NCBI RefSeq assembly: GCF_006152145.1
Contig: NZ_VDFV01000006.1
Location: 22,730 to 86,729, forward strand
DNA from: Rubellimicrobium roseum
GTDB lineage: Bacteria; Pseudomonadota; Alphaproteobacteria; Rhodobacterales; Rhodobacteraceae
DNA length: 64,000 nucleotides
Reading direction: 5' to 3'
Part shown: piece after piece, positions 44,086 through 52,959 of the stretch
Numbering within the stretch: the stretch's first letter is position 1
How the letters are laid out: every line of letters begins with the position of its first letter
Notes under the pieces: generated by a model
What the model was told of the DNA's origin: nothing
The model's input: only the letters and a program-made list of their open reading frames with translations
The model's database searches: none
Made by a program: the position numbers and the translations under genes

Positions 44086-45530
44086 ATGGCACATCTGTCT
44101 GGACATGACCGCTCGCAGCTCCTGCTTCTGCCGGAGGCGGTGGACGACTACGTGGGTCCCGATAACCCGGTCCGCTTCATCGAGGCTTTCGTGGACGAGC
44201 TGGACCTTGCGGCCGCCGGCTTCGCACGTGTCGTTCCCAAGGCAACGGGTCGGCCGGGCTACGATCCGGCCGACCTCCTGAAGCTCTACATTTACGGCTA
44301 CCTCAACCGCGTGCGCTCGAGCCGGCGCCTGGAGGCCGAGACCCACCGCAACATCGAGGTGATCTGGCTCCTGCGAGGCCTCAAGCCTGACTTCAAGACC
44401 ATCGCTGACTTCCGGCGCGACAACCGCGCCGCCTTCCGGCCCGTGTTCCGGGCCTTTGTGGTGCTCTGCCGACAGCTCGACCTGTTCGGCCGCGAGCTCC
44501 TGGCCGTGGACGGCACGCGCGATCCCAGGCGGTCAACAACAAGGACCGCAACTTCACCCGCGCCTCACTCACCGCCTTTGTGCAGCAGGCAGACGAGAAG
44601 CTGGCCGGGTATCTGAAGCGCCTGGACGAGGGCGATGCCGATGAGGACAAGGCCGGCACCAGCGGTGGCTCTTCTCATGGAGACCCCCGGCTGGCCGAGA
44701 AGATCGCGGCCGTCCGGGGCAGGCGCGAGCGCCGCCAGGCGCTCCTGGAGGAGCTGGACCGCACCGGCGAGGACCAGATCTCGCTCACGGACCCCGACAG
44801 CCGAGCCATGGCGCGCATGACTAAGGTCGGCGTGGGTTACAACGTGCAGGTCGCCGTCGACACCAAGCACAAGCTCATTGTCGAACAGCAGGTTCATAGT
44901 CAGGTGGTCGACATGGGGCTGCTGGCCACGACGGCCAAGGCCGCCATACAGGCGCTGGACGTCGAGAAGATCGAGGCCGTGGCCGACCGAGGTTACTTCA
45001 AGATCGAGGACATCGAGGCTTGCGAGACAGCCGGGATCACCCCTTACGTCCCCAAGCCGGTGCGCGGCTCGTCCGTCCGCGAGGGCTTCTTCCCCAAGGA
45101 AGCGTTCCGCTACGACCCTGGAACGGACACCTTCATCTGTCCCGGAGGCCAGACCCTGCGGCCGTGCCGACGTGGACGATCGCGAGAGAACGTCAAGATC
45201 GATTACAGCAACCGCGAGGCCTGCTTGGCGTGCCCCCTGAGGTCTCGCTGCACCAAGAGCTACCGGCATGTCTCACGTCTGGAGAACGAGGCTGTGCTCG
45301 ACCGCATGGCCGCGCGGCTCGCTGCCCGCCCCGAGGTCCTCGGCCAGCGCCGATCCAGCGTCGAGCACCCGTTCGGCTCGATCAAGCAATGGATGAACCA
45401 GGGCGCCTTCCTCATGCGGCGGCTGGAGAACGTGCGGGGCGAGTTCAGCCTGACGGCGCTCGCCTACAACATCCGGCGTGCCATCAGCCTGATCGGAGTG
45501 CCTGGCCTGATTGCAGCGGCAAAGGCGTAA
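44086..45530 (+). pseudogene. IS1182 transposase, frameshifted
   Basis: The first part from ATG 44086 reads as the DUF772-type N-terminus: LSGHDRSQLLLLPEAVDDYV, GYDPADLLKLYIYGYLNR and DFKTIADFRRDNRAAF, ending at ELLAVDGTR. Just after this (about 44520-44527) the frame shifts; the second part continues as AVNNKDRNFTRASLTAFVQQ and runs to 45530 with VEAVADRGYF-like and RRSSVEHPFGSIKQWM motifs. The expected IK after DGTR is lost, so this looks like a mutation rather than programmed frameshifting. Probably inactive. Confidence 0.8.
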
Positions 45531-45675
45531 GGGCGCGGCCGAAATCACCTTGGCTGATATCGGTCCAGGGCAGTTCCTGAGCGCCTCCTTCGGCCCATCT
45601 GTCCCATAGCAGCCCAAAGCAGACCAACATCCGTTCTCGACGGCTCAAAGCCGCCAGTCACTCGGCGAAGGCTCC

Positions 45676-45705
45676 GTTTTCACACGGTCTGCATGAGATA
45701 CGCAC
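45676..45705 (-). repeat. Right terminal inverted repeat of the IS1182 element
   Basis: On the minus strand starts GTGCGTATCTCATGCAGACC. It is the partner of 44011-44040. Confidence 0.8.
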
Positions 45706-45881
45706 AGACGAGCAGCTCGCAGGACCCTTTCCACTCCGCAACTTGGCGCTTGCTCTGTCACAGGCATAACCACGTTGGCGTTTGGAATGCGCTCCTCTTC
45801 GTTGCGCACAGGGTGGCAGGCCCTCGCGTCCGCATCTTGGCCACTTGCTGGGAGGTCCGATCCTTGGGAGGAGGGCTCATC

Positions 45882-46715
45882 ATGCAAGCTGAAGCACCTC
45901 ACCTCGTCCGGATGGGCCCAGAGCATCTCGACGGGGCCATGGCGCTGTCCCTGGCGGAACGTTGGCCGCATCGGCGTGAGGACTGGGAACTGATCTTGTC
46001 GCAGTCCCAGGGCGTGGTCGCCATCGACGGACAGCAGGTGGTCGCCACCGCGATCGCCATCCCGTTCGGCTCCGTCGCCACCCTGGGCATGATCCTCGTG
46101 GACAGGCGCTTGCGCGGACGCGGCCTCGGGCGGCGGGTCGTGGAGCATGCCATGGCACAGCTCGCGCCCCGGGAGTGGCGCCTGGTCGCGACGCCGGAGG
46201 GGCTGCCGCTTTACCGGAAGCTCGGCTTCGAGCCCTGCGGGGAAGTGCAGCAGCACCAGGGGTTAGCGCGAGCCGCTCCGGGTCACCTGCCCGAGGACTG
46301 GGCCGGGAACGCCGACGCTCCTGATCTGGCTGTTCTCGACGAAGCGGCGACCGGCATGGACCGCAGCTGGCTCATGGAGGCGCTGCTTCGCGACGGTCGC
46401 GCTCTGATCCAGCGAGAGAGGGGCGAGGTCGTGGCGTTTGCTGCCCATCGTCGTTTCGGCCGGGGCGACCTCGTCGGCCCCCTTGTGGCCCGCTCGGAAA
46501 CCGAGGCACGCGCGATGCTCGGAATGCTGCTCAACGTGTCCGCTGGCCGTTTCCTGCGCGTGGACCTGACGGATGACGGCATCGGTCTCAGCCCCTTTCT
46601 GACCGAGCACGGTCTCGAGCCTGTAGGGACTGGCACGATGATGAGGCGGGGGCGAGCTCAGCCGATCAGAGGTGCCCACCACCGTTATGCCTTGGTCGCG
46701 CAGGCTCTGGGCTGA
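45882..46715 (+). CDS. GNAT-family N-acetyltransferase with C-terminal acetyltransferase-like domain
   Basis: 277 residues. The N-terminal GNAT domain has GMILVDRRLRGRGLGRRVVE, the acetyl-CoA pyrophosphate loop (RGRGLG about 85-90), and PLYRKLGFEP. The C-terminal half matches the YitH/HolE-like domain that often follows. It acetylates an amine of unknown identity in the cytosol. ATG 45882 has GGGAGGAGG about 7 bases upstream; a longer reading from 45693 would reach into the IS1182 end. Isolated gene between IS1182 and the GH16 gene. Confidence 0.85.
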   Translation: MQAEAPHLVRMGPEHLDGAMALSLAERWPHRREDWELILSQSQGVVAIDGQQVVATAIAIPFGSVATLGMILVDRRLRGRGLGRRVVEHAMAQLAPREWRLVATPEGLPLYRKLGFEPCGEVQQHQGLARAAPGHLPEDWAGNADAPDLAVLDEAATGMDRSWLMEALLRDGRALIQRERGEVVAFAAHRRFGRGDLVGPLVARSETEARAMLGMLLNVSAGRFLRVDLTDDGIGLSPFLTEHGLEPVGTGTMMRRGRAQPIRGAHHRYALVAQALG

Positions 46716-46922
46716 ACCGGCCCGAGACGAACCCAGTCCTTTGCTGCCTCACACGACCATACCCATGCGAGACATGACGCCTCGCGTTGTGCGTATTTCA
46801 CGAAGAATGCGCGATGTTGTTCGGTGTGCGCTGTGGGTCCAAAGCACGGCCCTTGGCGCGACCTGCCGGTTCGCCGACACTGGGGTCAGACTTTCCTCAT
46901 CTTCTCGGGACGTGCTTCCGAC

Positions 46923-47741
46923 ATGACCTCAAGGCCCTTCTCATCCTTCCCTTCGGTCCAGTGCCGTCGCTATCGCCTGGAGTTCGAGGACGACTTCGAA
47001 GGACATGCGCTCGATCAGAACCGGTGGTTCCCCCACTTTCTACCCCATTGGAGCTCTCGCGCGCAGTCGCAGGCGCGCTACGTGGTTGCAGACGGCTGCC
47101 TCACGCTGAGAGTTGATCGCGACCAAGGTTCTTGGTGCCCCGAGCTCGACCCCGCAACACGCGTGTCCCACGTGCAAACCGGGCATCGGTCCGGGCCCCT
47201 AGGCTCGACCGAGGGTCAGCACCGCTTCAAGCCAGGCCTCCGGGTGCGCGAGGCGCTCGCCCCGATGCGGCTTTACCTGCCGCACTACGGCGCGATCGAG
47301 ATGCGCGCCCGCGCGGACCTCGGCCCCGACGGCATGGCCGCGCTCTGGCTGATCGGTTGGGAGGACCGCCCCGAGGACTCGGGCGAGATCACCGTCATGG
47401 AAGTCTTCGGCCGGAGCATCACCGAGGAAGGCGCGCAGCTCGGGCATGGCATCAAGGCGATCACCGACCCACGCCTGGTGACCGACTTCGCCGACCCGCT
47501 CGTGCCGTTCGACGTGGCCGACTGGCATGTCTACGCGGCCGAGTGGACCCCTGATAGCGTGTCGTTCCTCCTCGATGGCGAGGTGTTGCGCCACGTGGCC
47601 CAGTCACCTGACTACCCCATGCAGCTCATGCTCGATGTCTTCGCCTTTGCGGATGTCGGCACAGCTGGGCGGGACCGCCCCAACAGCTTCAGCATCGACT
47701 GGGTGCGCGGGCACGTGGTGGCCGAGGTCCAGCAGACCTGA
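46923..47741 (+). CDS. Glycoside hydrolase family 16-like protein with altered catalytic motif
   Basis: 272 residues with the GH16 beta-jelly-roll fold: YRLEFEDDFEG near the N-terminus, YGAIEMRARADLGPDGMAALWL, and the active-site strand GEITVMEVFG, then DWHVYAAEWTPDSVSFLLDG. GH16 enzymes cleave beta-glucans, agar or similar glycans through the ExDxxE motif. Here it reads E155-I-T157-V-M-E160, with both Glu kept but Asp replaced by Thr. No signal peptide is visible, unusual for a polysaccharide hydrolase. ATG 46923 chosen at the homology start; no clear Shine-Dalgarno. Confidence 0.85.
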   Translation: MTSRPFSSFPSVQCRRYRLEFEDDFEGHALDQNRWFPHFLPHWSSRAQSQARYVVADGCLTLRVDRDQGSWCPELDPATRVSHVQTGHRSGPLGSTEGQHRFKPGLRVREALAPMRLYLPHYGAIEMRARADLGPDGMAALWLIGWEDRPEDSGEITVMEVFGRSITEEGAQLGHGIKAITDPRLVTDFADPLVPFDVADWHVYAAEWTPDSVSFLLDGEVLRHVAQSPDYPMQLMLDVFAFADVGTAGRDRPNSFSIDWVRGHVVAEVQQT

Positions 47742-47828
47742 TCACCTGACTGAGTGCGCGATCAGGACATAAGGCCGGCGGGCCTGATAGCGGATCGTGC
47801 GGCAATCGGAGGCTGTAGCGGGGCGGGC

Positions 47829-48536
47829 TCAGACCCCGCTAGTGAGACCGTTGTCAGGGCTTATCGCGGGCAGCCGTTCCAGCCGCTCCGCCACCATGGC
47901 CTGCATGCGCCAGAGTGCGCGGTCGTGGATCCCCGCCTCCTCGAGGTGGATCACTGTGTTGAGCAGATATTCCGCCATGGTGCCCACGTGGCCCACCGCA
48001 CTGGCCAGGCGGTCGGCGACCTCGGCCTCCGACAGCCGGCCCGCATACATGAAGTGGCGGCGCTCCAAGGCAAAGGCGATGGCCTTCACCGTGCCCTGCG
48101 GGGTTCGGGCCGTGACCCAGCGCGGCGGCATTGGCGGCTCGCTGCGGAGCAGCGCCTCCAGCGAGGCTGGCAGGTTGGTGGGATCCAAGCGGAAGGCGAT
48201 GCCCTGGCACTGCCCACCCCGGTCCAAGGACATCATCAGCCCTGGTGCGGCCGGACTGCCTCGAAAGCGTCGGTCCGGGCCAAGACAGAACGCGCGGTGC
48301 CATCCCCGTATGACAGCAGGGCGACGCTCGACAGCCGGAAGTTTGCCGCTCCAGATCAGGGAGCCAATGGCAAAGACCCAGAACTGGCCGTCCTCGGGCA
48401 ACTGGGAGAGGATCGTCGCCGCCGTCTCCGGGTAATACGCATCAGACGGCGCCGACCAGCGCACGGGGCCGCGCTCGTCCACCCGGGCGGGGAGCCGGTC
48501 CACAAGATCGCGGGTCAGGCGCAGAACACGAGGCAT
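47829..48536 (-). CDS. ChaC-like gamma-glutamylcyclotransferase
   Basis: 235 residues. FAIGSLIWSG matches the substrate-binding YGSLI/W loop of ChaC proteins and HLEEAGIHD near 205 contains the expected catalytic-Glu region; AIAFALERRHFMYAG is conserved. ChaC degrades glutathione to 5-oxoproline and Cys-Gly. ATG 48536 starts the homology; 15 extra residues upstream would be unrelated. It is monocistronic and convergent with GH16. Confidence 0.85.
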   Translation of the reverse strand: MPRVLRLTRDLVDRLPARVDERGPVRWSAPSDAYYPETAATILSQLPEDGQFWVFAIGSLIWSGKLPAVERRPAVIRGWHRAFCLGPDRRFRGSPAAPGLMMSLDRGGQCQGIAFRLDPTNLPASLEALLRSEPPMPPRWVTARTPQGTVKAIAFALERRHFMYAGRLSEAEVADRLASAVGHVGTMAEYLLNTVIHLEEAGIHDRALWRMQAMVAERLERLPAISPDNGLTSGV

Positions 48537-48751
48537 CGAGGACCTCACTCCAAGGCCGCGTCCTACCCAGCAACATACCAAACGCCGGGCGCGCGAGCCA
48601 CCTCTCGACCTCAGCTTGCTGAGCCATGCCGCCCAACTTGGGGTCAGCGCAGTTTCAAGAAAGTTTCAAATCCGCTTTGAGACAGGAACGGCGCCTTGGC
48701 CCACTCTCTCCCAAGACGCGCCGGAGGAGCGCGCGTCCTGGGAGAGATCCG

Positions 48752-48994
48752 ATGTTCGCGAACGCCACGACCCGCAGAGAGCCCTTCAGGACTGCTATCG
48801 AAGCCTTCAGGCTCCCGCCTCTTGTGGCATCCGCCCGCAGGCAGGATCGCATGGTCACTCGAGAGACCGAAGCGGACCTGGATCGCCTGTCCCTGCGCAC
48901 CCATGATGAGTTGGGACTTCTGTCCGGCGAGGGCTGCGTCACCGACTGGGGACTCCTCGAGCGGGCCGAGCGGCTGCGGAGCGGCTGGGCTTGA
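48752..48994 (+). CDS. Small hypothetical protein (80 residues)
   Basis: From ATG 48752 with GGGAGAG about 6 bases upstream. It is hydrophilic, with no signal peptide or membrane segment; the middle is charged (ARRQDRMVTRETEADLDRL). It ends 36 bases before the regulator gene at 49031. I do not recognise a family. Composition is coding-like, but a spurious frame is possible. Confidence 0.4.
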   Translation: MFANATTRREPFRTAIEAFRLPPLVASARRQDRMVTRETEADLDRLSLRTHDELGLLSGEGCVTDWGLLERAERLRSGWA

Positions 48995-49030
48995 CACGCC
49001 TGGCCACCCCTCTCCACGCTCCTCGGGAGC

Positions 49031-50596
49031 ATGGAGAGGAGCACGGTGGCCCAGGACCCTGGCGCGACGGTCATCCAGCTTGGCGACGCGGTGCTCGACC
49101 TCGGTCGCGGCACCCTGACCCGGGACGGCCAAGTGGTCCCGCTCCGCTCCAAAGCCTTCCAGCTCCTGTGCAAGTTAGCGTGCCAGCCCGGGCGAGTGGT
49201 GCCCAAGGACGAACTGCTGAATGCAGTCTGGCCGGACGTGATCGTGACAGAGGCGTCGCTCAGCCAAGCCGTTCGGGATGTGCGGAAAGCCCTGAACGAT
49301 GAGGACGGGCAGATCCTGCGCACTGTAGCCCGGCGAGGGTTTCTGCTCTGCCTGACAGCGCTGGCCGCAGAGGCGACTCCCGCTCGGCCCATCAGATCGG
49401 ATGCGCTTTCGGATCGGCCGCGCATCGCGCTCCTGCCCCTGACCGATCACACGGGATCCCCAGACCTCCTCCCGATCATCAACGGTCTCGTTGAAGAGAT
49501 CACGACAGGGCTAGCGCGCTTCCGGAACCTGACGGTGATCGCCCGGCATTCCGCCTTCGCAGCCGCCGCCGACAGAAGCCTGGATCTTGAGGGTATCGGG
49601 GCCAGGCTCAAGGCTGACTATATCGTGGACGGCTCGGCCCGCCTGGTGGAGGGCCGCCTCGTGCTGGCTATGGCGCTCAATCAGGTGCGCTCCGGCGAGG
49701 TCCTCTGGGGGGAGAGCTTCACCTGCGAGGGCACGGGCTGGCTCACGCTCCAGGACCTGATCCCACGGCAGATCGTATCCCGGCTTTTCACCTCGATCGA
49801 GGAGGCGGGGCTTCGCGGCAGCCTGCGCCGGCCCGCGGCGTCCCTCACCGCCTTTGAGCGCCTAGCGCAGGGGCGAGCCTTGTTTCGCACCTTCGGTCCG
49901 GGGGTGAACGAGGCCGCGCTTGCGCACTTCGCCGCCGCCATCGAGGCGGACCCCTCGCTTGGGGTCGCCTACTCGTATCATGGGCTGGCGGATGCGTCGC
50001 TGCACGAATTCAACATGGCGCCCTTGGAGGTGAAGCACCGCATTTACGCCCAGGGGCTCCGGGGCGTGCAGCTCTCGCCCGAGGAGTCGCGCTGTCACGG
50101 CATCCTGTCCTACTTCCACGGCTGGCTCCGTGAGTTCGAGCAGGCCGAGGCTGCGGCGCGCCGGGCCGTGGCGCTCAACCCCTGCGACGCGGACAGCCTC
50201 TTCAACGTGGCCAATGTCCTTATGATCCGGGGGCGCGCGCAGGAGAGCCTCGACTGGTTCGAGCGCGCCAAGGACATCAATCCGCTGTGGCCGAGCTACT
50301 ACGACAACGAGCACTCCATGGCCCTCCTCCACCTGGGCCACTACGAAGAGTCCGCCCGGCTCTTGAGCCGGGTCCCCTGGCGCAGCGCGCGCCAGGAGGT
50401 CAGGCTTGCCGCGACCTACGCCCTCATGGGCGAACGGGAATTGGCACGACAGCACGTGGCGAAGGCACAGGCCTTGGCTCCAGGGCAGGACTTCGTCCAT
50501 CTCGCCCGAACGAGCTACCCGTTCGAGCATGAACGCGAGCGGCAATGCTTGGTCGACGGGATCAAACGGGCGCTCGCGATCACGGACGGGGCCTAA
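49031..50596 (+). CDS. CadC/OmpR-type winged-helix regulator with TPR sensor region
   Basis: 521 residues. A Trans_reg_C winged helix spans about 15-105: VLDLGRGTLTRDGQVVPLR, AVWPDVIVTEASLSQAVRDV and LRTVARRGFLL. Next is a TolB/adenylate-cyclase-associated region (RIALLPLTDHTG, ADYIVDGSARLVEGRL), then TPR-like repeats (ALNPCDADSLFNVANVLMIRGRAQESLDWFERA) to the end. No membrane helix is visible. The family often regulates neighbouring genes, but no target is clear. The TAA stop coincides with the probable left boundary of the IS630 copy, so the native C-terminus may have been replaced. Confidence 0.85.
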   Translation: MERSTVAQDPGATVIQLGDAVLDLGRGTLTRDGQVVPLRSKAFQLLCKLACQPGRVVPKDELLNAVWPDVIVTEASLSQAVRDVRKALNDEDGQILRTVARRGFLLCLTALAAEATPARPIRSDALSDRPRIALLPLTDHTGSPDLLPIINGLVEEITTGLARFRNLTVIARHSAFAAAADRSLDLEGIGARLKADYIVDGSARLVEGRLVLAMALNQVRSGEVLWGESFTCEGTGWLTLQDLIPRQIVSRLFTSIEEAGLRGSLRRPAASLTAFERLAQGRALFRTFGPGVNEAALAHFAAAIEADPSLGVAYSYHGLADASLHEFNMAPLEVKHRIYAQGLRGVQLSPEESRCHGILSYFHGWLREFEQAEAAARRAVALNPCDADSLFNVANVLMIRGRAQESLDWFERAKDINPLWPSYYDNEHSMALLHLGHYEESARLLSRVPWRSARQEVRLAATYALMGERELARQHVAKAQALAPGQDFVHLARTSYPFEHERERQCLVDGIKRALAITDGA

Positions 50597-51484
50597 AGCG
50601 GTTTGCCTTTGACCTGAATCGGAGGGCTTCGACCGCGCCTGGTGCTGTGATTCACTTCCCTGGGGAGGTGGATCATGGGCAAGCCCTACTCGATGGACCT
50701 GCGCGAGCGCATTGTGGCCTATGTGGAGGCGGGCCACTCCTGTCGCGCGGCAGCGCGGCTGTTTTCCGTGAGTGCGAGCACAGCGGTGCGGTTGGCTGCG
50801 GCGCAGCGGGAGCATGGCGATGTCAGCCCCAAGCCGCAGGGCCGAGCGCCAGGGACTACCGGCAAGCTGGCCGGGCACCAGGCGTTTCCGCTGGAGATCG
50901 TCCGGGCCGAGCCGGACATCACGCTCAAGGAACTCGCCGGAGCTCTGGCCGAGGCACGCGGAGTCCGGGTGCAGCTGTCCTCCTTGCATCGCGCCCTCCG
51001 GCGGGCCGGCACCTCATATAAAAAAAGGGCTGATCGCGACAGAGCGCGCCAAAGCTGAGGTGCGGCGCCGGCGCCAGGACTGGGCACGGCGGCAGCGCTG
51101 GATGCGAGAGTTCCTGCATCGCCTGGTGTTTCTCGACGAGACGTCCGTCAGGACTGGTCTGACACGACTGCGGGGGCGCTGCCCCCGAGGCGAGCACCTC
51201 TACGGCTCGACCCCGTTCGGGCGATGGCACAGCCAGACCTTTGTGGCGGGCCTGACCTGCGATGAGCTGATCGCCCCGTGGATCATTCCAGGAGCCATGG
51301 ACCAGCTCGCCTTTGACACCTACGTCGAAACCCAGCTTGCCCCCGTTCTCGTCCCGGGCACGGCGGTGATCCTCGACAACCTGTCCACCCATCGCAGCCC
51401 GCGCGCCGCAGCGGCTCTGAAGGGCAGAGGCTGCTGGTTCCTGTTCCTGCCGCCCTACAGCCCTGACCTCAACCCGATCGAGAT
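50597..51484 (+). mobile_element. IS630-family element, 3'-truncated by IS6
   Basis: The left part of an IS630 element with its upstream leader begins around 50597 (TA target typical of this family at 50594-50595). It is cut at 51484 by the terminal repeat of the IS6 element. The right IS630 end is absent from the window. Confidence 0.7.
50675..51484 (+). pseudogene. IS630 transposase, frameshift-type gene truncated at its 3' end
   Basis: The first frame (50675-51058) is an HTH protein: PYSMDLRERIVAYVEAGHSCRAAA. At the run of seven A at 51020-51026 the homology moves to the +1 frame as KKGLIATERAKAEV and continues with LVFLDETSV (Asp), VILDNLSTH (Asp) and YSPDLNPIEMA (Glu). A slip at the A-run is the usual way such IS630 genes make a fusion. 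The gene ends abruptly right after NPIEMA at the IS6 repeat, losing the C-terminus. Confidence 0.8.
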
Positions 51485-52370
51485 GGCTCTGTTGCAATCC
51501 TTTGCCGCGGGCTGGCTGGATGGGGCCCGGACGAGAGGGAGGGCCGGGCGGTGTCGGGCTTCAAGGGACGTCACTTCGAGGGCGAGATCGTGCTCTGGGC
51601 GGTCAGGTGGTACTGCCGCTACGGGGTGAGCTACCGCGACCTCGAGCAGATGATGGCCGAGCGCGGCGTGAGCGTCGATCATTCCACGATCTACAGGTGG
51701 GTCCAGAGGTACGCGCCCGAGATCGAGAAGCGGCTGCGGTGGCAATGGCGCCGGCCGCGCTCGACAAGTTGGCGGGTAGACGAGACCTACGTGAAGGTCC
51801 GGGGCCGGTGGGCCTACCTGTACCGTGCCGTCGACAAGCACGGGAACACCATCGACTTCCACCTCTCACCGACCCGGACCACTGCGGCAGCGAAGCGCTT
51901 CCTCGGCAAAGCGCTGAAGGGCCTCAAGGACTACGAGAAGCCGCACGTCATCAACACCGACAGGGCACCGACCTACGCCGCTGCGCTCACCGAGCTGAAG
52001 AAGAAAGGTAAGTGTCCAAACGACACTCTGCACCGGCAGGTCAGGTACCTCAACAACGTCGTCGAAGCTGACCACGGCAAGCTAAAGCAGCTGATCCGTC
52101 CCGTGCGTGGGTTCAAGACGCTGAAGACGGCCTACGCCACGATCAAAGGCTTCGAGGTGATGCGTGCCCTCAGAAAAGGCCAGGCGGCCATTTTCAACAT
52201 CTCGCGCGACATCCGTGGCGAAGCGCGCCTCATCGAGCGTGCCTTCGGACTTGGTACCTGCGCGCTAAGTGATGCCGTGCAGTTCGTCAGTGAGCGGCTC
52301 GAGATCCAAGCGGCCTAACGGCATCGCTCAACCACCTCTGCGCACCTCCTCAGCAGTTTGCAACAGAGCC
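51485..52370 (+). mobile_element. IS6-family insertion sequence (IS26-like), 886 bases
   Basis: Terminal repeats GGCTCTGTTGCAA (from 51485) and its inverse TTGCAACAGAGCC (to 52370) are the IS6 hallmark. It contains one intact transposase. The 8 bases on each side (ATCGAGAT and CGTCCGTT) differ, so there is no target duplication. It joins a cut IS630 to a cut universal stress gene. Confidence 0.92.
51551..52318 (+). CDS. IS6-family transposase
   Basis: 255 residues. SGFKGRHFEGEIVLWAVRWY is the usual start and DHSTIYRWVQRYAPE the HTH region. The DDE core is WRVDETYVKVRG (Asp), INTDRAPTYAAAL (Asp) and NNVVEADHGKLKQLI (Glu). Length and motifs are complete, so it appears active. It is the only gene of the element. 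Confidence 0.95.
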   Translation: MSGFKGRHFEGEIVLWAVRWYCRYGVSYRDLEQMMAERGVSVDHSTIYRWVQRYAPEIEKRLRWQWRRPRSTSWRVDETYVKVRGRWAYLYRAVDKHGNTIDFHLSPTRTTAAAKRFLGKALKGLKDYEKPHVINTDRAPTYAAALTELKKKGKCPNDTLHRQVRYLNNVVEADHGKLKQLIRPVRGFKTLKTAYATIKGFEVMRALRKGQAAIFNISRDIRGEARLIERAFGLGTCALSDAVQFVSERLEIQAA

Positions 52371-52572
52371 CGTCCGTTCGCTTCCGGGCATCGGTCCGAT
52401 CCACCTGGTAGGCCACCGCGGCGGCCTCGATCGCGTAGATCGGCATGAGCTCCAAAGCCAGACAGATCACGTCGAGATGCGCATCGAGTCGCCGTGCGAG
52501 GCCCACGGCCGCAGCCAGGGCCGGCCCGTCGCGCTTGTCCTCGGTCAGGATCACATTCACCGTTCTGAGCAT
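52371..52572 (-). pseudogene. Universal stress protein (UspA-like) N-terminal fragment cut by IS6
   Basis: From ATG 52572: MLRTVNVILTEDKRDGPALA, then ALALAVGLARRLDAHLD-like and AIEAAAVAYQVDRTDARKR. This resembles the N-terminal half of UspA-type stress proteins of alphaproteobacteria. After about 67 codons the frame runs into the IS6 end. The 3' half is not in the window. Confidence 0.7.
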
Positions 52573-52959
52573 GAGACCACCTCCTTCAGAGGTCGATCCC
52601 CGAGCCGGGCAAGTCATGCGCCTTGAGGCATGTCACGGCTCAGATCGGCCGGGTCGAACCTCAACTGCCCGAACTGTACGCCGTCACGGTCAACCGGTCC
52701 ACGATCACACAAGACCAAAGGCTCGGTCAGGTTCTCGTTGTCCCAAGAACGTGGACCATGGTGTCTTCAATGCTCACGCCATGGTGGGCGAAGGCATCCG
52801 CGAGGCGCCGGGGCATCGGATCAATGGTCGCACGAGCTGCACCGTCTTGAGGCTTCCTGAGTTGTCCTTATGGTCTTTGCTTCTCGGAGCCGGTCCAGGT
52901 CAGCGAAAGCCGTCAGGCAGTCTTCGTGTCACAGCCGGGTTCACTGCCGAGGAGGTCCC
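52573..52959 (+). other. 387-base region without a recognised gene
   Basis: Between the truncated stress gene and the PstS-like gene. No frame shows family similarity on either strand. GGAGG at 52951-52955 is the Shine-Dalgarno of the next gene. The promoter for that gene should lie here, but no convincing -35/-10 pair was found. Confidence 0.4.

Larger units (their letters stand above)
44011..45705 (+). mobile_element. IS1182-family insertion sequence, 1695 bases, with 30-base inverted ends
   Basis: The left end 44011-44040 and the reverse complement of 45676-45705 agree at 27 of 30 bases (core GCAGACCGTGTGA). The enclosed gene is an IS1182-type transposase with a frameshift. Flanking bases show no obvious target duplication. 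The outer GTGCGTAT of the ends recurs outside the element, so the exact boundary could be a few bases off. Confidence 0.8.
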
